Below are positions 1 to 7,864 of a stretch of DNA of 64,000 bases, piece after piece (within the stretch, counting starts at the first letter, position 1; every line of letters starts with the position of its first letter). The stretch is from QQUJ01 sp050287605 (GTDB taxonomy: Bacteria > Pseudomonadota > Gammaproteobacteria > QQUJ01), in NCBI GenBank assembly GCA_050287605.1, contig JBNKCG010000105.1, forward strand, positions 1 through 64,000, given 5' to 3'. The notes below the pieces were generated by a model. That model had not been told where the DNA came from and did not search any database. It saw nothing but the letters and a program-made list of their open reading frames with translations. A program made the position numbers and the translations under genes.

Positions 1-320
1 GCGGCGCGGGCCGGATAGGGCGTCTGGAAGTAGCGCATCATCACCTCGTTGACGGCCGCGAAGTTCTCCAGATCGGTGAGAAAGATAGTGAGTTTGACGA
101 AATCGGCGAGGCTGCCACCGGCCGCCTGCGCAACGGCGGCGAGGTTGTCGAACACGCGCACCGCCTGCGCCTCGAAGCTGTCCATGACCAGTTCCATGGT
201 GGCGGGATCGAGGGGAATCTGCCCTGAACAGTAGACGGTGTCACCCACCCGTACCGCCTGCGAGTAGGGGCCGATGGCGGCCGGGGCCTGCTCGGTAAGG
301 ATGATGGTTTTTTGTGTCAC
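1..320 (-). CDS. ridA: RidA family reactive imine/enamine deaminase (partial)
   Basis: Hydrolyses reactive enamine/imine intermediates released by PLP and flavin enzymes, giving the keto acid and ammonia. About 106 codons are visible from a GTG start at 320; the C-terminus runs off the left edge. The N-terminal IGPYSQAV signature, the CSGQIP stretch and the C-terminal YPAR with its substrate-binding arginine are all present, as in the roughly 130-residue family. It lies downstream of dadA, separated by an intrinsic terminator, which makes sense because DadA generates imino acids. The family is clear; whether this is the housekeeping RidA or a paralogue cannot be told from the fragment. Confidence 0.9.
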   Translation of the reverse strand, partial: MTQKTIILTEQAPAAIGPYSQAVRVGDTVYCSGQIPLDPATMELVMDSFEAQAVRVFDNLAAVAQAAGGSLADFVKLTIFLTDLENFAAVNEVMMRYFQTPYPARA

Positions 321-405
321 GGTGATGGCTCCTGGCTTCGGGTGAGAGTTGAACGATAGCGCATCCGCACCCACGGCGATGCCGCTGGCGGCGTGGCTCG
401 CGCAT

Positions 406-446
406 AAAAAAGGCGGAACCGGTCCAAGCACTGGACCGATCCCGCC
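406..446 (-). terminator. Intrinsic terminator of dadA
   Basis: On the minus strand the arms at 446-432 and 426-412 pair over 15 bp (two or three G-U pairs) around a five-base loop, followed by six T at 411-406. This is a strong Rho-independent terminator between dadA and ridA. Confidence 0.85.
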
Positions 447-449
447 ACC

Positions 450-467
450 GGGTCCTTGGCAGGACCC
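450..467 (-). other. Small hairpin just downstream of dadA
   Basis: GGGTCCT, a four-base loop and AGGACCC form a perfect 7-bp hairpin between the dadA stop and the strong terminator. It has no T-tract of its own and may protect the dadA 3' end; the role is inference. Confidence 0.45.
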
Positions 468-506
468 AAGGAGGAGAGAAGTTACTCGCGTACCGACCCG
501 CGATCG

Positions 507-1805
507 TTACGCCGTCGCATCGCGCCCGCGTAACGGGATCATACTCGGTGTCCGCCGATAGCGCTCCATACCCAACCCGTCGCTGCTGATCTCGGGGGTG
601 CGCCCGGAGACGATATCCGCCAGCAGACGGCCGGAACCGCACGACATGGTCCAGCCCAACGTTCCGTGTCCGGTGTTGAGGTAGAGATTGGGGATGGCGG
701 TGGCACCCACCAGCGGGGTGCCGTCCGGCGTCATGGGACGCAGCCCGCACCAGAATTCGCCCTGCGCGACGTCGCCCCCCGCGGGAAAGAGATCGCGCAC
801 CACGTGATCAACGGTTCGGCGCCGCGACGCCCGCAACTTCAGGTCGTAGCCCGCCAACTCGGCGGTTCCGGCAGCACGGATGCGATCGCCCAGCCGGGTT
901 ACCGCCACTTTGTGGGTCTCGTCCATCACCGTGGAAACGGGAGCGCCCGTCGGATCGCTGATGGGCACGGTGATGGAGTACCCCTTCACCGGATACACCG
1001 GGATAGCGATGCCCAGCGGCTTGAGCAGCTGCGGCGAGTAGCTTCCCAGCGCCATCACATAGGCATCGGCCTGCAGGCGCCCGGCATCGGTGATCACGGC
1101 ACTGACCCGCCCGCCGCCGGACTCCAATGCGCGGATGGCAGTGCCGAAACGGAACCGCACCCCCTGTTCGGCAGCACGGTCGGCCAGCCGCTGGGTGAAC
1201 TGAAAGCAGTCGCCGGTCTCGTCGTTGGGTAGGCGCAGGCCACCGACGATCTTGTCGCGCACCCGTGCCAGGGCGGGCTCCGCCGCCACGCAGCCGTCGC
1301 GGTCGAGCAGCTCGAAGGGGACGCCGCACTGCCTGAGAACGGCGATGTCCTTCGCGGCATCGTCCAGCTGCTGCTGAGTGCGGAACAGTTGCACCGTCCC
1401 CTGGGTGCGCTCGTCGTAGGCGATGCCGGTCTCGACGCGCAGCGTTCCGAAACATTCGCGACTGTAGCCCGCCAGGCGCAGCATGCGCGCCTTGTTGACG
1501 GCGTAGGCGTCGGCGGTACAGTTACGCAGCATCTGCGCCATCCACAGCCACTGCTGCGGATCGGCAGTGGGGCGGATCACCAGCGGCGAATGCTTGCTGA
1601 ACATCCACTTGAGGGCCTTGAGGGGAATACCCGGTGCGGCCCAGGGGGCCGAATAGCCGGGAGAGATCTGCCCGGCATTGGCAAAGCTGGTTTCCATCGC
1701 GGCGGCGGGCTGGCGATCCACCACTTCCACCTCGTGGCCGAGCCGCGCGAGATAGTAGGCAGTCGTGGTACCGATGATGCCGCTGCCCAAAACGATCACT
1801 TTCAT
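507..1805 (-). CDS. dadA: D-amino acid dehydrogenase, FAD-dependent
   Basis: Oxidises D-amino acids (classically D-alanine) to 2-oxo acids at the cytoplasmic face of the inner membrane and passes electrons to the quinone pool. The protein is 432 aa, the same length as the E. coli enzyme. The dinucleotide-binding GSGIIG lies at residues 7-12 after a short beta strand, with an acidic residue in VVDR ending strand 2. The C-terminal FAD segment includes GHGTLGWTMSCGSG. ATG at 1805 is the only sensible start. It is divergent from an Lrp-type regulator, the usual arrangement for dad regulation, and is followed by a terminator. No alanine racemase is adjacent. Confidence 0.93.
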   Translation of the reverse strand: MKVIVLGSGIIGTTTAYYLARLGHEVEVVDRQPAAAMETSFANAGQISPGYSAPWAAPGIPLKALKWMFSKHSPLVIRPTADPQQWLWMAQMLRNCTADAYAVNKARMLRLAGYSRECFGTLRVETGIAYDERTQGTVQLFRTQQQLDDAAKDIAVLRQCGVPFELLDRDGCVAAEPALARVRDKIVGGLRLPNDETGDCFQFTQRLADRAAEQGVRFRFGTAIRALESGGGRVSAVITDAGRLQADAYVMALGSYSPQLLKPLGIAIPVYPVKGYSITVPISDPTGAPVSTVMDETHKVAVTRLGDRIRAAGTAELAGYDLKLRASRRRTVDHVVRDLFPAGGDVAQGEFWCGLRPMTPDGTPLVGATAIPNLYLNTGHGTLGWTMSCGSGRLLADIVSGRTPEISSDGLGMERYRRTPSMIPLRGRDATA

Positions 1806-1879
1806 ACCGACCTACTCCCACAGGACGATGTCACGAAATTCGCCGCTATACTATGGGATCAATGTCAGTTTTGTTTGGC

Positions 1880-1910
1880 AATTATGGCATTAATGCGGTA
1901 ATAATTATGG
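1880..1910. promoter_or_regulatory. Candidate Lrp-type operator between dadA and lrp
   Basis: An AATTATGG direct repeat (1880-1887 and 1903-1910, 23 bp apart, about two helical turns) flanks the perfect palindrome GCATTAATGC at 1887-1896. The AT-rich block sits just before the regulator gene in the shared divergent region. Assignment to the neighbouring Lrp-family protein is inference. Confidence 0.45.
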
Positions 1911-1935
1911 TGTCTAAACAGAAAGTCGGAAGATC

Positions 1936-2430
1936 ATGAGAAAAGCACGTAAAGGCGCTACGCGCCGCGAGCTCGACCGCATCGACCGCAAGATCCTACG
2001 CACCCTACAGAAAAACGGCCGCATCTCCTTCGTCGAGCTGGGCGAGAGCGTGGGGCTGAGCACCTCGCCCTGCCTGGAGCGCGTGCGCCGCCTGGAACAG
2101 GCCGGCTACATCGTGGGTTATACCGCACTGCTCAACCCCAAACTCCTGGACGCCGGGTTGCTGGTCTATGTGGAGATCAATCTCGAATACACCTCGCCCG
2201 ACATCTTCGAGCAGTTCCGCGACGTGGTGCGCTTCATTCCCCAGGTACAGGAGTGCCACCTGGTATCTGGCGGGTTCGACTACCTGCTCAAGGTACGTAT
2301 CGCCGACATGGCAGCCTACCGGGAACTGCTGGGCGAGATCCTGCACCGATTGCCCGGCGTGCGCGACTCCAAAAGCTACGTGGTGATGGAAGAGGTCAAA
2401 GAGACGCCCGCCATCGAGGTATTGGATTAG
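1936..2430 (+). CDS. Lrp/AsnC family transcriptional regulator
   Basis: A 164-residue feast/famine regulator. The N-terminal winged helix-turn-helix spans about residues 12-75 (DRIDRKILRTLQKNGRIS, then a recognition helix in LSTSPCLERVRRLE). The C-terminal RAM amino-acid-binding domain follows at about 80-155, including the GGFDYLLKV strand typical of effector-binding family members. It is divergent from dadA, so it most likely senses an amino acid such as alanine and controls dadA, like DadR/Lrp elsewhere. A basic N-terminal extension precedes the HTH. Which subfamily (Lrp, DadR or BkdR) is not settled by sequence alone. Confidence 0.88.
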   Translation: MRKARKGATRRELDRIDRKILRTLQKNGRISFVELGESVGLSTSPCLERVRRLEQAGYIVGYTALLNPKLLDAGLLVYVEINLEYTSPDIFEQFRDVVRFIPQVQECHLVSGGFDYLLKVRIADMAAYRELLGEILHRLPGVRDSKSYVVMEEVKETPAIEVLD

Positions 2431-2438
2431 GAATCCTA

Positions 2439-2469
2439 CGGCGGGCGACGCGATGGCCGCCGCCCGCCG
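2439..2469. terminator. GC-rich inverted repeat between convergent lrp and dps
   Basis: CGGCGGGCG at 2439-2447 and CGCCCGCCG at 2461-2469 are perfect 9-bp arms around a 13-nt loop. There is no T-tract, but the position between two convergent genes fits a bidirectional stop or attenuating hairpin. Confidence 0.45.
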
Positions 2470-2477
2470 CCGCGTGA

Positions 2478-2960
2478 TTAGCCCAACATACTGCGCAGCA
2501 TCCAGGCGGTCTTCTCATGGGTCTGCATGCGCTGCGTCAGCAAGTCGGCGGTGGGTTCGTCGTGAGCGGCGTCGACCACCGGAAACACCTCGCGCGCGGT
2601 GCGCACCACGGTTTCGTGATCCTTCACCAACTGGCGCAGCATCTCGGTTGCCTCCGGCACACCCTGGGCCTCGGCGATGCGCGTCAGCTCCGCAAACTGG
2701 GCGTAGCTGCCGGGGGCGGCTTCGCCGAGGGCGCGGATGCGTTCGGCGATCTCGTCCACCGCGGTGGCCAGCTCGGTGTACTGGGTTTCGAACATCAGGT
2801 GTAGGGTGTTGAACAGCGGCCCCGTCACGTTCCAGTGAAAGTTGTGGGTCTTGAGATAGAGGGTATAGCTGTCGGCCAGCAGCCGGCTCAGGCCCTGGGC
2901 GATGGCGCGCCGCTCGGCGTCGGCGATACCGATGTCGATGTTGGGGGTGGGTACGGTCAT
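2478..2960 (-). CDS. dps: Dps family DNA-binding ferritin-like protein
   Basis: Forms a dodecameric shell that oxidises Fe(II) with hydrogen peroxide, stores iron and shields DNA. The protein is 160 aa with the four-helix ferritin fold. The inter-subunit ferroxidase residues are in place: His42 (FHWNV), His54, Asp69 and Glu73 (DEIAER), with exactly the E. coli spacing of 51/63/78/82. A good Shine-Dalgarno AAGGAG precedes ATG 2960. It is divergent from oxyR, so peroxide induction by OxyR is the obvious expectation. The N-terminus lacks the lysine-rich tail of E. coli Dps, so direct DNA binding may differ. Confidence 0.92.
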   Translation of the reverse strand: MTVPTPNIDIGIADAERRAIAQGLSRLLADSYTLYLKTHNFHWNVTGPLFNTLHLMFETQYTELATAVDEIAERIRALGEAAPGSYAQFAELTRIAEAQGVPEATEMLRQLVKDHETVVRTAREVFPVVDAAHDEPTADLLTQRMQTHEKTAWMLRSMLG

Positions 2961-3037
2961 GGCGTTCTCCTTCCAACGCGGTGTGTCAACTTCACGATGG
3001 AATCATGCTATCCCTCTCCGTTTGTTTATTGAAATTG

Positions 3038-3070
3038 ATTAATTCAAGCTATTTAATAGCCATCAACTAA
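3038..3070. promoter_or_regulatory. Candidate OxyR operator in the dps-oxyR divergent region
   Basis: Two OxyR-like half-site pairs occur: 3038-3052 (ending CTAT) and 3056-3070 (starting ATAG). They share the perfect inverted repeat GCTATT-t-AATAGC at 3048-3060. The two units are 18 bp apart rather than the canonical 22, so this is a candidate, not a consensus site. It lies about 20 bp before the oxyR start, suited to autoregulation and dps activation. Confidence 0.5.
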
Positions 3071-3086
3071 TTAGACCGTCGCCGCC

Positions 3087-4010
3087 ATGAACCTCAACGA
3101 CCTGCGCTACATCGTCGCCGTCGCCCGCGAACGCCATTTCGGCCGCGCCGCTGAGGCCTGTTTCATCAGCCAACCCACGCTCAGCGTCGCGGTCAAGAAA
3201 CTCGAGGAAGAGCTCAGCGTGCTGCTGTTCGAACGCAGCAAGACCGAGGTCACCGTCACCCCCATCGGAAGCAGCATCGTCGAACGCGCCCAGCGCGTAC
3301 TCGAAGAGGTAGAGGGGTTGCGCGCGGCCGCAGAGCAGCACCAGGACCAGATGCGCGGGCCGCTGCGCCTGGGCGTGATCTACACCATCGGTCCCTACCT
3401 GTTGCCCCACCTGATGCCGGAACTGCACGCAGCGGCACCCAATATGCCGCTGGTGATCGTCGAGGACTACACGGCCAATCTGCGCCGGCGTCTCAAACAG
3501 GGGGAGTTGGACGCCATTCTCATCGCCCTGCCCTTCGACGAGCCCGGTGTGGTAACGCTGCCGCTTTACGAAGAGCCCTTCGTTGCGCTGCTGCCGGCCT
3601 CGCATCCGCTGACGCGGCGCAAGCAGCTGCGGCTGCAAGAGCTGGCGGAGGAGCAGCTGCTGCTGCTGGGTTCGGGGCACTGCTTCCGTGACCAGGTGAT
3701 CGAGGCCTGTCCTGCGTGCCTGCGCCGGGACGCCGATACCGCCCTGCAGCACCGCGTCGAGGGCACCTCGCTGGAGACCCTGCGCCACATGGTGGCGTCG
3801 GGCATGGGGGTGACGGTGCTCCCCTGCACCGCGGCGGGGGCCGACCGCTACGCCGAGCGCCTGCTCGCCATACGCCGTCTTTACGATCCGACGCCCAAGC
3901 GCACGGTGGCGCTGGCCTGGCGCGTCACCTTCCCCCGCCCCAAGGCGATCGAGGCGCTACGCCAGGCGACCCAGCGCACCCCCTTGAGCGGCGTGCGCAT
4001 GATCAAGTGA
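3087..4010 (+). CDS. oxyR: OxyR, peroxide-sensing LysR-type activator
   Basis: A 307-residue LysR-type regulator with an N-terminal winged HTH (about residues 1-60, including HFGRAAEACFISQPTLS) and a C-terminal sensor domain. The redox pair is at Cys199 (in GSGHCFRDQ) and Cys208, the same numbers and nine-residue spacing as E. coli OxyR, which form the activating disulphide on peroxide exposure. This separates it from ordinary LysR proteins. It is divergent from dps. The start at 3087 has no strong ribosome-binding site but gives the family N-terminus MNLNDLRYIV. Confidence 0.95.
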   Translation: MNLNDLRYIVAVARERHFGRAAEACFISQPTLSVAVKKLEEELSVLLFERSKTEVTVTPIGSSIVERAQRVLEEVEGLRAAAEQHQDQMRGPLRLGVIYTIGPYLLPHLMPELHAAAPNMPLVIVEDYTANLRRRLKQGELDAILIALPFDEPGVVTLPLYEEPFVALLPASHPLTRRKQLRLQELAEEQLLLLGSGHCFRDQVIEACPACLRRDADTALQHRVEGTSLETLRHMVASGMGVTVLPCTAAGADRYAERLLAIRRLYDPTPKRTVALAWRVTFPRPKAIEALRQATQRTPLSGVRMIK

Positions 4011-4020
4011 GACCCCACTT

Positions 4021-4533
4021 CTAGCTGGCGACCACCCGCTGCTTCACCTCGATGGCCAACGGCGCAGCCAGCGTCTGGTAGACCACACAGTAGCGCTCGG
4101 TGAGTCGCTGCAGTGTGGCCAACTGTTCCGCGTCGGCATCGGTATCGAGATCGAAGTACAGACGAATGCCCTGAAAGCCCACCGGCGCCTCCTTGGAGAC
4201 ACCCAGCGTGCCACGGAAATCGAGATCGCCCTCGGCGCGGATGGTGGCATCGCGCAACGCAATGCCGAGCCCGGTGGCCACCGCGCCCAGGGTCACCCCG
4301 GCGCAGGCGACCAACGCCTCCAGCAGCATGTCACCCGAGCAGGCGGCGAATCCATCGCCTCCCGTGGCGGGATGCAGTCCCGCGGCGACCAGCGCCTTTC
4401 CCGTCTCCACCTTGCAGCTCACCCCGTCACCGAGACGCCCCTGGGCGCTGAGGGTGATCAGCGCCGCATCAGGCTGCTGGCGGTAGCGCTCTTTCAGCGG
4501 CGCCTGCAGGGCGCGCAACTCGTCGCTGTTCAT
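4021..4533 (-). CDS. OsmC family peroxiredoxin-like protein
   Basis: A 170-residue OsmC/Ohr-superfamily protein, the group that reduces organic hydroperoxides with paired cysteines. Candidate catalytic cysteines are Cys77 (in ALVACAGVTL) and Cys149 (in ERYCVVYQTL); Cys65 is extra. I chose ATG 4533 because GGAG lies just upstream and because the longer open frame would run into ggt. It follows ggt on the same strand and is convergent with oxyR, suiting an oxidative-stress and thiol neighbourhood. It is closer to the YhfA-like OsmC branch than to classical Ohr, as the Ohr signature is not obvious. Confidence 0.82.
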   Translation of the reverse strand: MNSDELRALQAPLKERYRQQPDAALITLSAQGRLGDGVSCKVETGKALVAAGLHPATGGDGFAACSGDMLLEALVACAGVTLGAVATGLGIALRDATIRAEGDLDFRGTLGVSKEAPVGFQGIRLYFDLDTDADAEQLATLQRLTERYCVVYQTLAAPLAIEVKQRVVAS

Positions 4534-4610
4534 GCTTCGATCTCCCGATTGCCAGCGCCATACGGATGGCGCATTCAAAGGACTCTCCAGCGAGGGTCCG
4601 GCCGACTTGA

Positions 4611-6287
4611 CTAACGCACCTGCGCCGCGCCGATACCGCGCGGGTCGCTGGCGGCCTCCACTTGGTGCATCCGGCTGTCCCACACCACCGCCTGCATGTT
4701 GCCCCAGGGGCGCTCCTTGACGTCTAGCCGATACCCCATAGCGGTGAGCGCCGCGCGCGCCGCCTCATCCAACGCGTCCGGTTCCAGTTGCACCACGTCG
4801 GGCAGGTACTGGTGGTGCAAGCGCGGCCGGGTGACCATGGCGCCCGCCCCGCCGCCCTCGGCGAAATCCAGCACCCCCAGCAGCACCATGGTGATGATGC
4901 GGCTGCCGCCCGGCGTACCGAGAATGGCCACGCGCCCGTCCCCCTCGACGAAAGTGGGCGTCATGCTGGAGAGCATGCGCTTGCCCGGCGCGATGGCATT
5001 GGCTTCGGCCCCCACCAGCCCGTAGACGTTGGGCACGCCCGGTTTGGCGGAAAAATCGTCCATCTCATCGTTGAGCAACACCCCGGTGCCCGGCGGGACG
5101 AAACCCGATCCGAAGGGATAGTTGACGCTCAGCGTCGCCGCCACGCGATTGCCTTCGCGGTCGAGGATGGAGAAGTGCGTGGTGTGCGGACCCTCCGCCT
5201 CCGGAACCACGCCCGCCAACGCACTGCTCGGCGTGGCACGGTCGGAGCGGATCGAGCCCGCCAGCTCACGCGCGTAACTTTCGCTCAGCAGCCGCTGTAG
5301 CGGCATGGTGACAAAATCGGGATCGCCCAGGTAGAGCGCGCGATCGCGGTAGGCGCGGCGCATGGCCTCGATCATGCGGTGGCGTGTGGTGGTGGATTCC
5401 AGCGGCGCCGGATCGAACTGCGCCAACTGATTGAGCATGGCGATCAGCACCACGCCACCCGAGGAGGGAGGCGCAGCGGCGATCACACGCAGCCCGCGGT
5501 AGCTGCCGCGGATGGGTTGACGTTCCACCACCCGGTACTGCGTCAAATCCCGCAGCGACCAGATGCCACCTGCCTGCCGCGTGCCGGCCACCAGCGCCTG
5601 CGCCACCGCGCCATCGTAGAAGCCGCCGGCGCCCTGCCCGGCGATTGCGGCGAGGGTGTCGGCAAGTTCCGGTTGCCGCAACCGATACCCCGCGGCAGGC
5701 ACCTCGTCGTCAACCAGAAACTGCCGCGCCGCGGCCGGCGAAGCACGCAGCTGCTGCAGGCGAAATGCAGCGAGACGCCGATAGTGTTCGTCGACGGGAA
5801 AACCTTCGCGCGCCAAGCGCAACGCCGGCTGCAAACTGATCGCCAGCGGCAGCCGACCGTAGCGCTGCGCCAAGTGATCGAGCGCCGCCGGCACCCCGGG
5901 GATACCCGCCGCCAGCGGCCCGTCGACCGACAGGTGCGGAACCACCTCGCCGTTGGCATCCAGGTACATATCGCGGTGCGCGGCGAGCGGGGCGCGCTCG
6001 CGGCCGTCGATCATCACTTCGTAGCCGTCGCTGGCACGGTGCAAGAGCCAGAAGCCCCCGCCGCCCAGCCCCGAACTGTAGGGCTCCACCACCGCCAGCG
6101 CCGCGGTCACCGCCACGGCCGCATCGAACGCGTTGCCACCTTGCTCGAGTATCGCGAACCCGGCCTCGGTGGCCAGCGGGTGGGCGCTGGCGACCGCAGC
6201 GGCAGGCGGCCGAGCGAGGGAAGATGGCGGAGTGGTGTTACACGCCGCAAGCAGCAGGGCGAGCAGAGGGACGAGTAGCCTGATCAT
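4611..6287 (-). CDS. ggt: Gamma-glutamyltransferase precursor, probable lipoprotein
   Basis: Cleaves or transfers the gamma-glutamyl group of glutathione outside the cytoplasm. It is made as one chain that cuts itself into two subunits. The precursor is 558 aa. The autocatalytic and nucleophilic threonine is Thr369 in HTTHFS, followed by the MDDFSAKPG strand and the oxyanion serines in RMLSSMTP. The N-terminus MIRLLVPLLALLLAAC is a signal with a LAAC lipobox, so it is likely lipid-anchored, unlike soluble periplasmic E. coli Ggt. It lies upstream of the osmC-like gene (78 bp gap) and downstream of a terminator, so it probably has its own promoter. Confidence 0.93.
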   Translation of the reverse strand: MIRLLVPLLALLLAACNTTPPSSLARPPAAAVASAHPLATEAGFAILEQGGNAFDAAVAVTAALAVVEPYSSGLGGGGFWLLHRASDGYEVMIDGRERAPLAAHRDMYLDANGEVVPHLSVDGPLAAGIPGVPAALDHLAQRYGRLPLAISLQPALRLAREGFPVDEHYRRLAAFRLQQLRASPAAARQFLVDDEVPAAGYRLRQPELADTLAAIAGQGAGGFYDGAVAQALVAGTRQAGGIWSLRDLTQYRVVERQPIRGSYRGLRVIAAAPPSSGGVVLIAMLNQLAQFDPAPLESTTTRHRMIEAMRRAYRDRALYLGDPDFVTMPLQRLLSESYARELAGSIRSDRATPSSALAGVVPEAEGPHTTHFSILDREGNRVAATLSVNYPFGSGFVPPGTGVLLNDEMDDFSAKPGVPNVYGLVGAEANAIAPGKRMLSSMTPTFVEGDGRVAILGTPGGSRIITMVLLGVLDFAEGGGAGAMVTRPRLHHQYLPDVVQLEPDALDEAARAALTAMGYRLDVKERPWGNMQAVVWDSRMHQVEAASDPRGIGAAQVR

Positions 6288-6359
6288 GGATCAAGGGTAG
6301 CAGGCGCGACTGGTGAGGGAGCCGGATCGCAAAACGGCACGACGAACCCCGCGCCGCAC

Positions 6360-6387
6360 AAAAAAAACGGCCCCGAAGGGGCCGTTT
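6360..6387 (-). terminator. Intrinsic terminator after the ferredoxin gene
   Basis: On the minus strand AAACGGCCCC, a TTC loop and GGGGCCGTTT form a perfect 10-bp stem leading into an uninterrupted T-run. It ends the coaD/ferredoxin transcript before ggt. Confidence 0.93.
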
Positions 6388-6415
6388 CAACAGCAGATAA
6401 CCACTACCTCGGTGC

Positions 6416-6667
6416 TCAGGCGTTAGCCTGTAGCTTTTCAAACTTGGACTGCAGCTCATCCTTGGACTCTTCGCGATCCGGATTGGTGATGATGCAATCC
6501 ACCGGGCATACCTCCACACATTGCGGCTCGTCGAAATGGCCCACGCATTCGGTGCACAGGTTGGGGTCGATCACGTAGATCTCGTCGCCCTGAGAAATAG
6601 CGCTATTGGGGCACTCCGGCTCACACACGTCGCAGTTAATACATTCATCGGTAATCATCAAAGCCAT
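6416..6667 (-). CDS. YfhL-type 2[4Fe-4S] ferredoxin
   Basis: An 83-residue electron carrier. Cys9, Cys12, Cys15 and Cys19 (CINCDVCEPECP) form one cluster-binding set. Cys38, Cys41, Cys50 and Cys54, with an eight-residue insertion between the second and third, belong to the other, the pattern of the YfhL/alvin-type low-potential ferredoxins. A charged tail (EESKDELQSKFEKLQ) follows. It lies 50 bp downstream of coaD, an arrangement common in gammaproteobacteria, and is closed by a strong terminator. Its physiological partner cannot be deduced here. Confidence 0.92.
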   Translation of the reverse strand: MALMITDECINCDVCEPECPNSAISQGDEIYVIDPNLCTECVGHFDEPQCVEVCPVDCIITNPDREESKDELQSKFEKLQANA

Positions 6668-6717
6668 GTTTCGACTCCTGGGCGCTCGACCCTAACGGTT
6701 TGCGGTAGACCTACGAA

Positions 6718-7203
6718 TCAGCGGATTTTATCACGCAAAGCGGCAATGACAACCGGATGCACGAAGGGGGATACATCCCCCCCCAGCATCGCCACTTCAC
6801 GCACCAATGTGGACGAGATGAAGGCGTACTGCTCGGCAGGGGTCAGGAACATGGTCTCCACCGACGGAGCCAGCCGCCTGTTCATGCCTGCCAGCTGGAA
6901 CTCGTACTCAAAATCCGACACGGCGCGCAGTCCGCGCAGGATCACCTGGGCGCCGACCTGTTCCACGAACTCCACCAGCAGGTTGCCGAAGCCGCGCACC
7001 TCGACGTTGGGAACGTCGCTCAACACCTGCTGAGCCAGCGCTACGCGATCTTCCAGATCAAAGGTGGGTTTTTTGGTGGGATTGGCCGCGACGGCGACGA
7101 TAACCTTGTCGAACAGCCGGGTGGCCCGACTCACCAAATCGGCATGGCCGTTGGTGATGGGATCGAACGTGCCGGGATAGACGACGGTGATGTGACGGCT
7201 CAA
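6718..7203 (-). CDS. coaD: Phosphopantetheine adenylyltransferase
   Basis: Joins 4'-phosphopantetheine and ATP to make dephospho-CoA, the penultimate step of coenzyme A synthesis. The 161-residue protein carries the nucleotidyltransferase motifs YPGTFDPITNGH near the N-terminus and ISSTLVRE towards the C-terminus. I take the TTG at 7203 as start: a GGGGGAG Shine-Dalgarno lies six bases upstream and the protein then begins SRHITVVYPG as in the family. An ATG at 7233 would add ten unconserved residues. It stands between rsmD and the ferredoxin gene on the same strand. Confidence 0.93.
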   Translation of the reverse strand: MSRHITVVYPGTFDPITNGHADLVSRATRLFDKVIVAVAANPTKKPTFDLEDRVALAQQVLSDVPNVEVRGFGNLLVEFVEQVGAQVILRGLRAVSDFEYEFQLAGMNRRLAPSVETMFLTPAEQYAFISSTLVREVAMLGGDVSPFVHPVVIAALRDKIR

Positions 7204-7285
7204 AGCGACTCCCCCTAGTGCCGGATCGGGCACCTACTATCGCACAAATGGTGCAGTGCGCAAAAGTGCCGGGCGAATATTCCGT

Positions 7286-7864
7286 TCACGCCGCCTCGAT
7301 CAGGTGGTACCCCACCTGCCGGGTTCGTTTGCTGCGCAAGTAGCGCCAGGCACCCGGCAGCTCCGGTGCCTGCTCATCGGCGTCGTGCTCCAGATAGAGG
7401 CGTCCGCCAGGCGCCACCCAGGGCCCGGCGTGCACCAAGTCCAGCGCACCTGGCAGCAACCCCGCGGCGTAAGGCGGATCGAGAAAGACGATGTCGTACG
7501 GGGTGGCCGATCCGCGTAGAAAGGCCAGCGCCTCCGCCTGCACCACCTCGACGTTGGACGCACCGACGCGCTGTGCGGCGGCGCGCAGCGACTCGGTCAC
7601 CGCATGCACCTGATCCACCAGGGTCACCCGCGCCGCGCCGCGCGAGGCGGCCTCGAACCCCAGCGCACCGGCACCCGCGAAGAGATCCAGGCAACGCGCA
7701 CCGGGCAGGACCGGCGCGAGCCAGTTGAACAGCGTCTCGCGCACCCGGTCCGGGGTCGGTCTGAGCCCCGGGTGGTCCGGGATGGGCAACCGCCGGCCAC
7801 GCCACTGGCCGGCGATAATGCGAAAGCTACCCGCCTGCGTGCCGGCAGCGACGCGCGCGGTCAC
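7286..7864 (-). CDS. rsmD: 16S rRNA (guanine966-N2)-methyltransferase
   Basis: Methylates N2 of G966 in 16S rRNA using SAM. The 192-aa protein has a class I Rossmann methyltransferase fold: SAM-binding DLFAGAGALGFEAASRGA at about residues 60-77 and the catalytic DPPY motif at about 128-131. The GTG start at 7864 overlaps the stop of the upstream M16 peptidase gene by four bases, indicating translational coupling. coaD follows 82 bp downstream, the usual rsmD-coaD order. Confidence 0.92.
   Translation of the reverse strand: MTARVAAGTQAGSFRIIAGQWRGRRLPIPDHPGLRPTPDRVRETLFNWLAPVLPGARCLDLFAGAGALGFEAASRGAARVTLVDQVHAVTESLRAAAQRVGASNVEVVQAEALAFLRGSATPYDIVFLDPPYAAGLLPGALDLVHAGPWVAPGGRLYLEHDADEQAPELPGAWRYLRSKRTRQVGYHLIEAA

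Noticed and set aside
3035..3047. TTGAT...TTCAA as an FNR box before oxyR
   Set aside because: The half-sites are one base too close and the second is TTCAA rather than ATCAA.
4534..4683. 50-codon N-terminal extension of the OsmC-like protein
   Set aside because: It overlaps the end of ggt, is not OsmC-like, and a good GGAG lies before the internal ATG at 4533.
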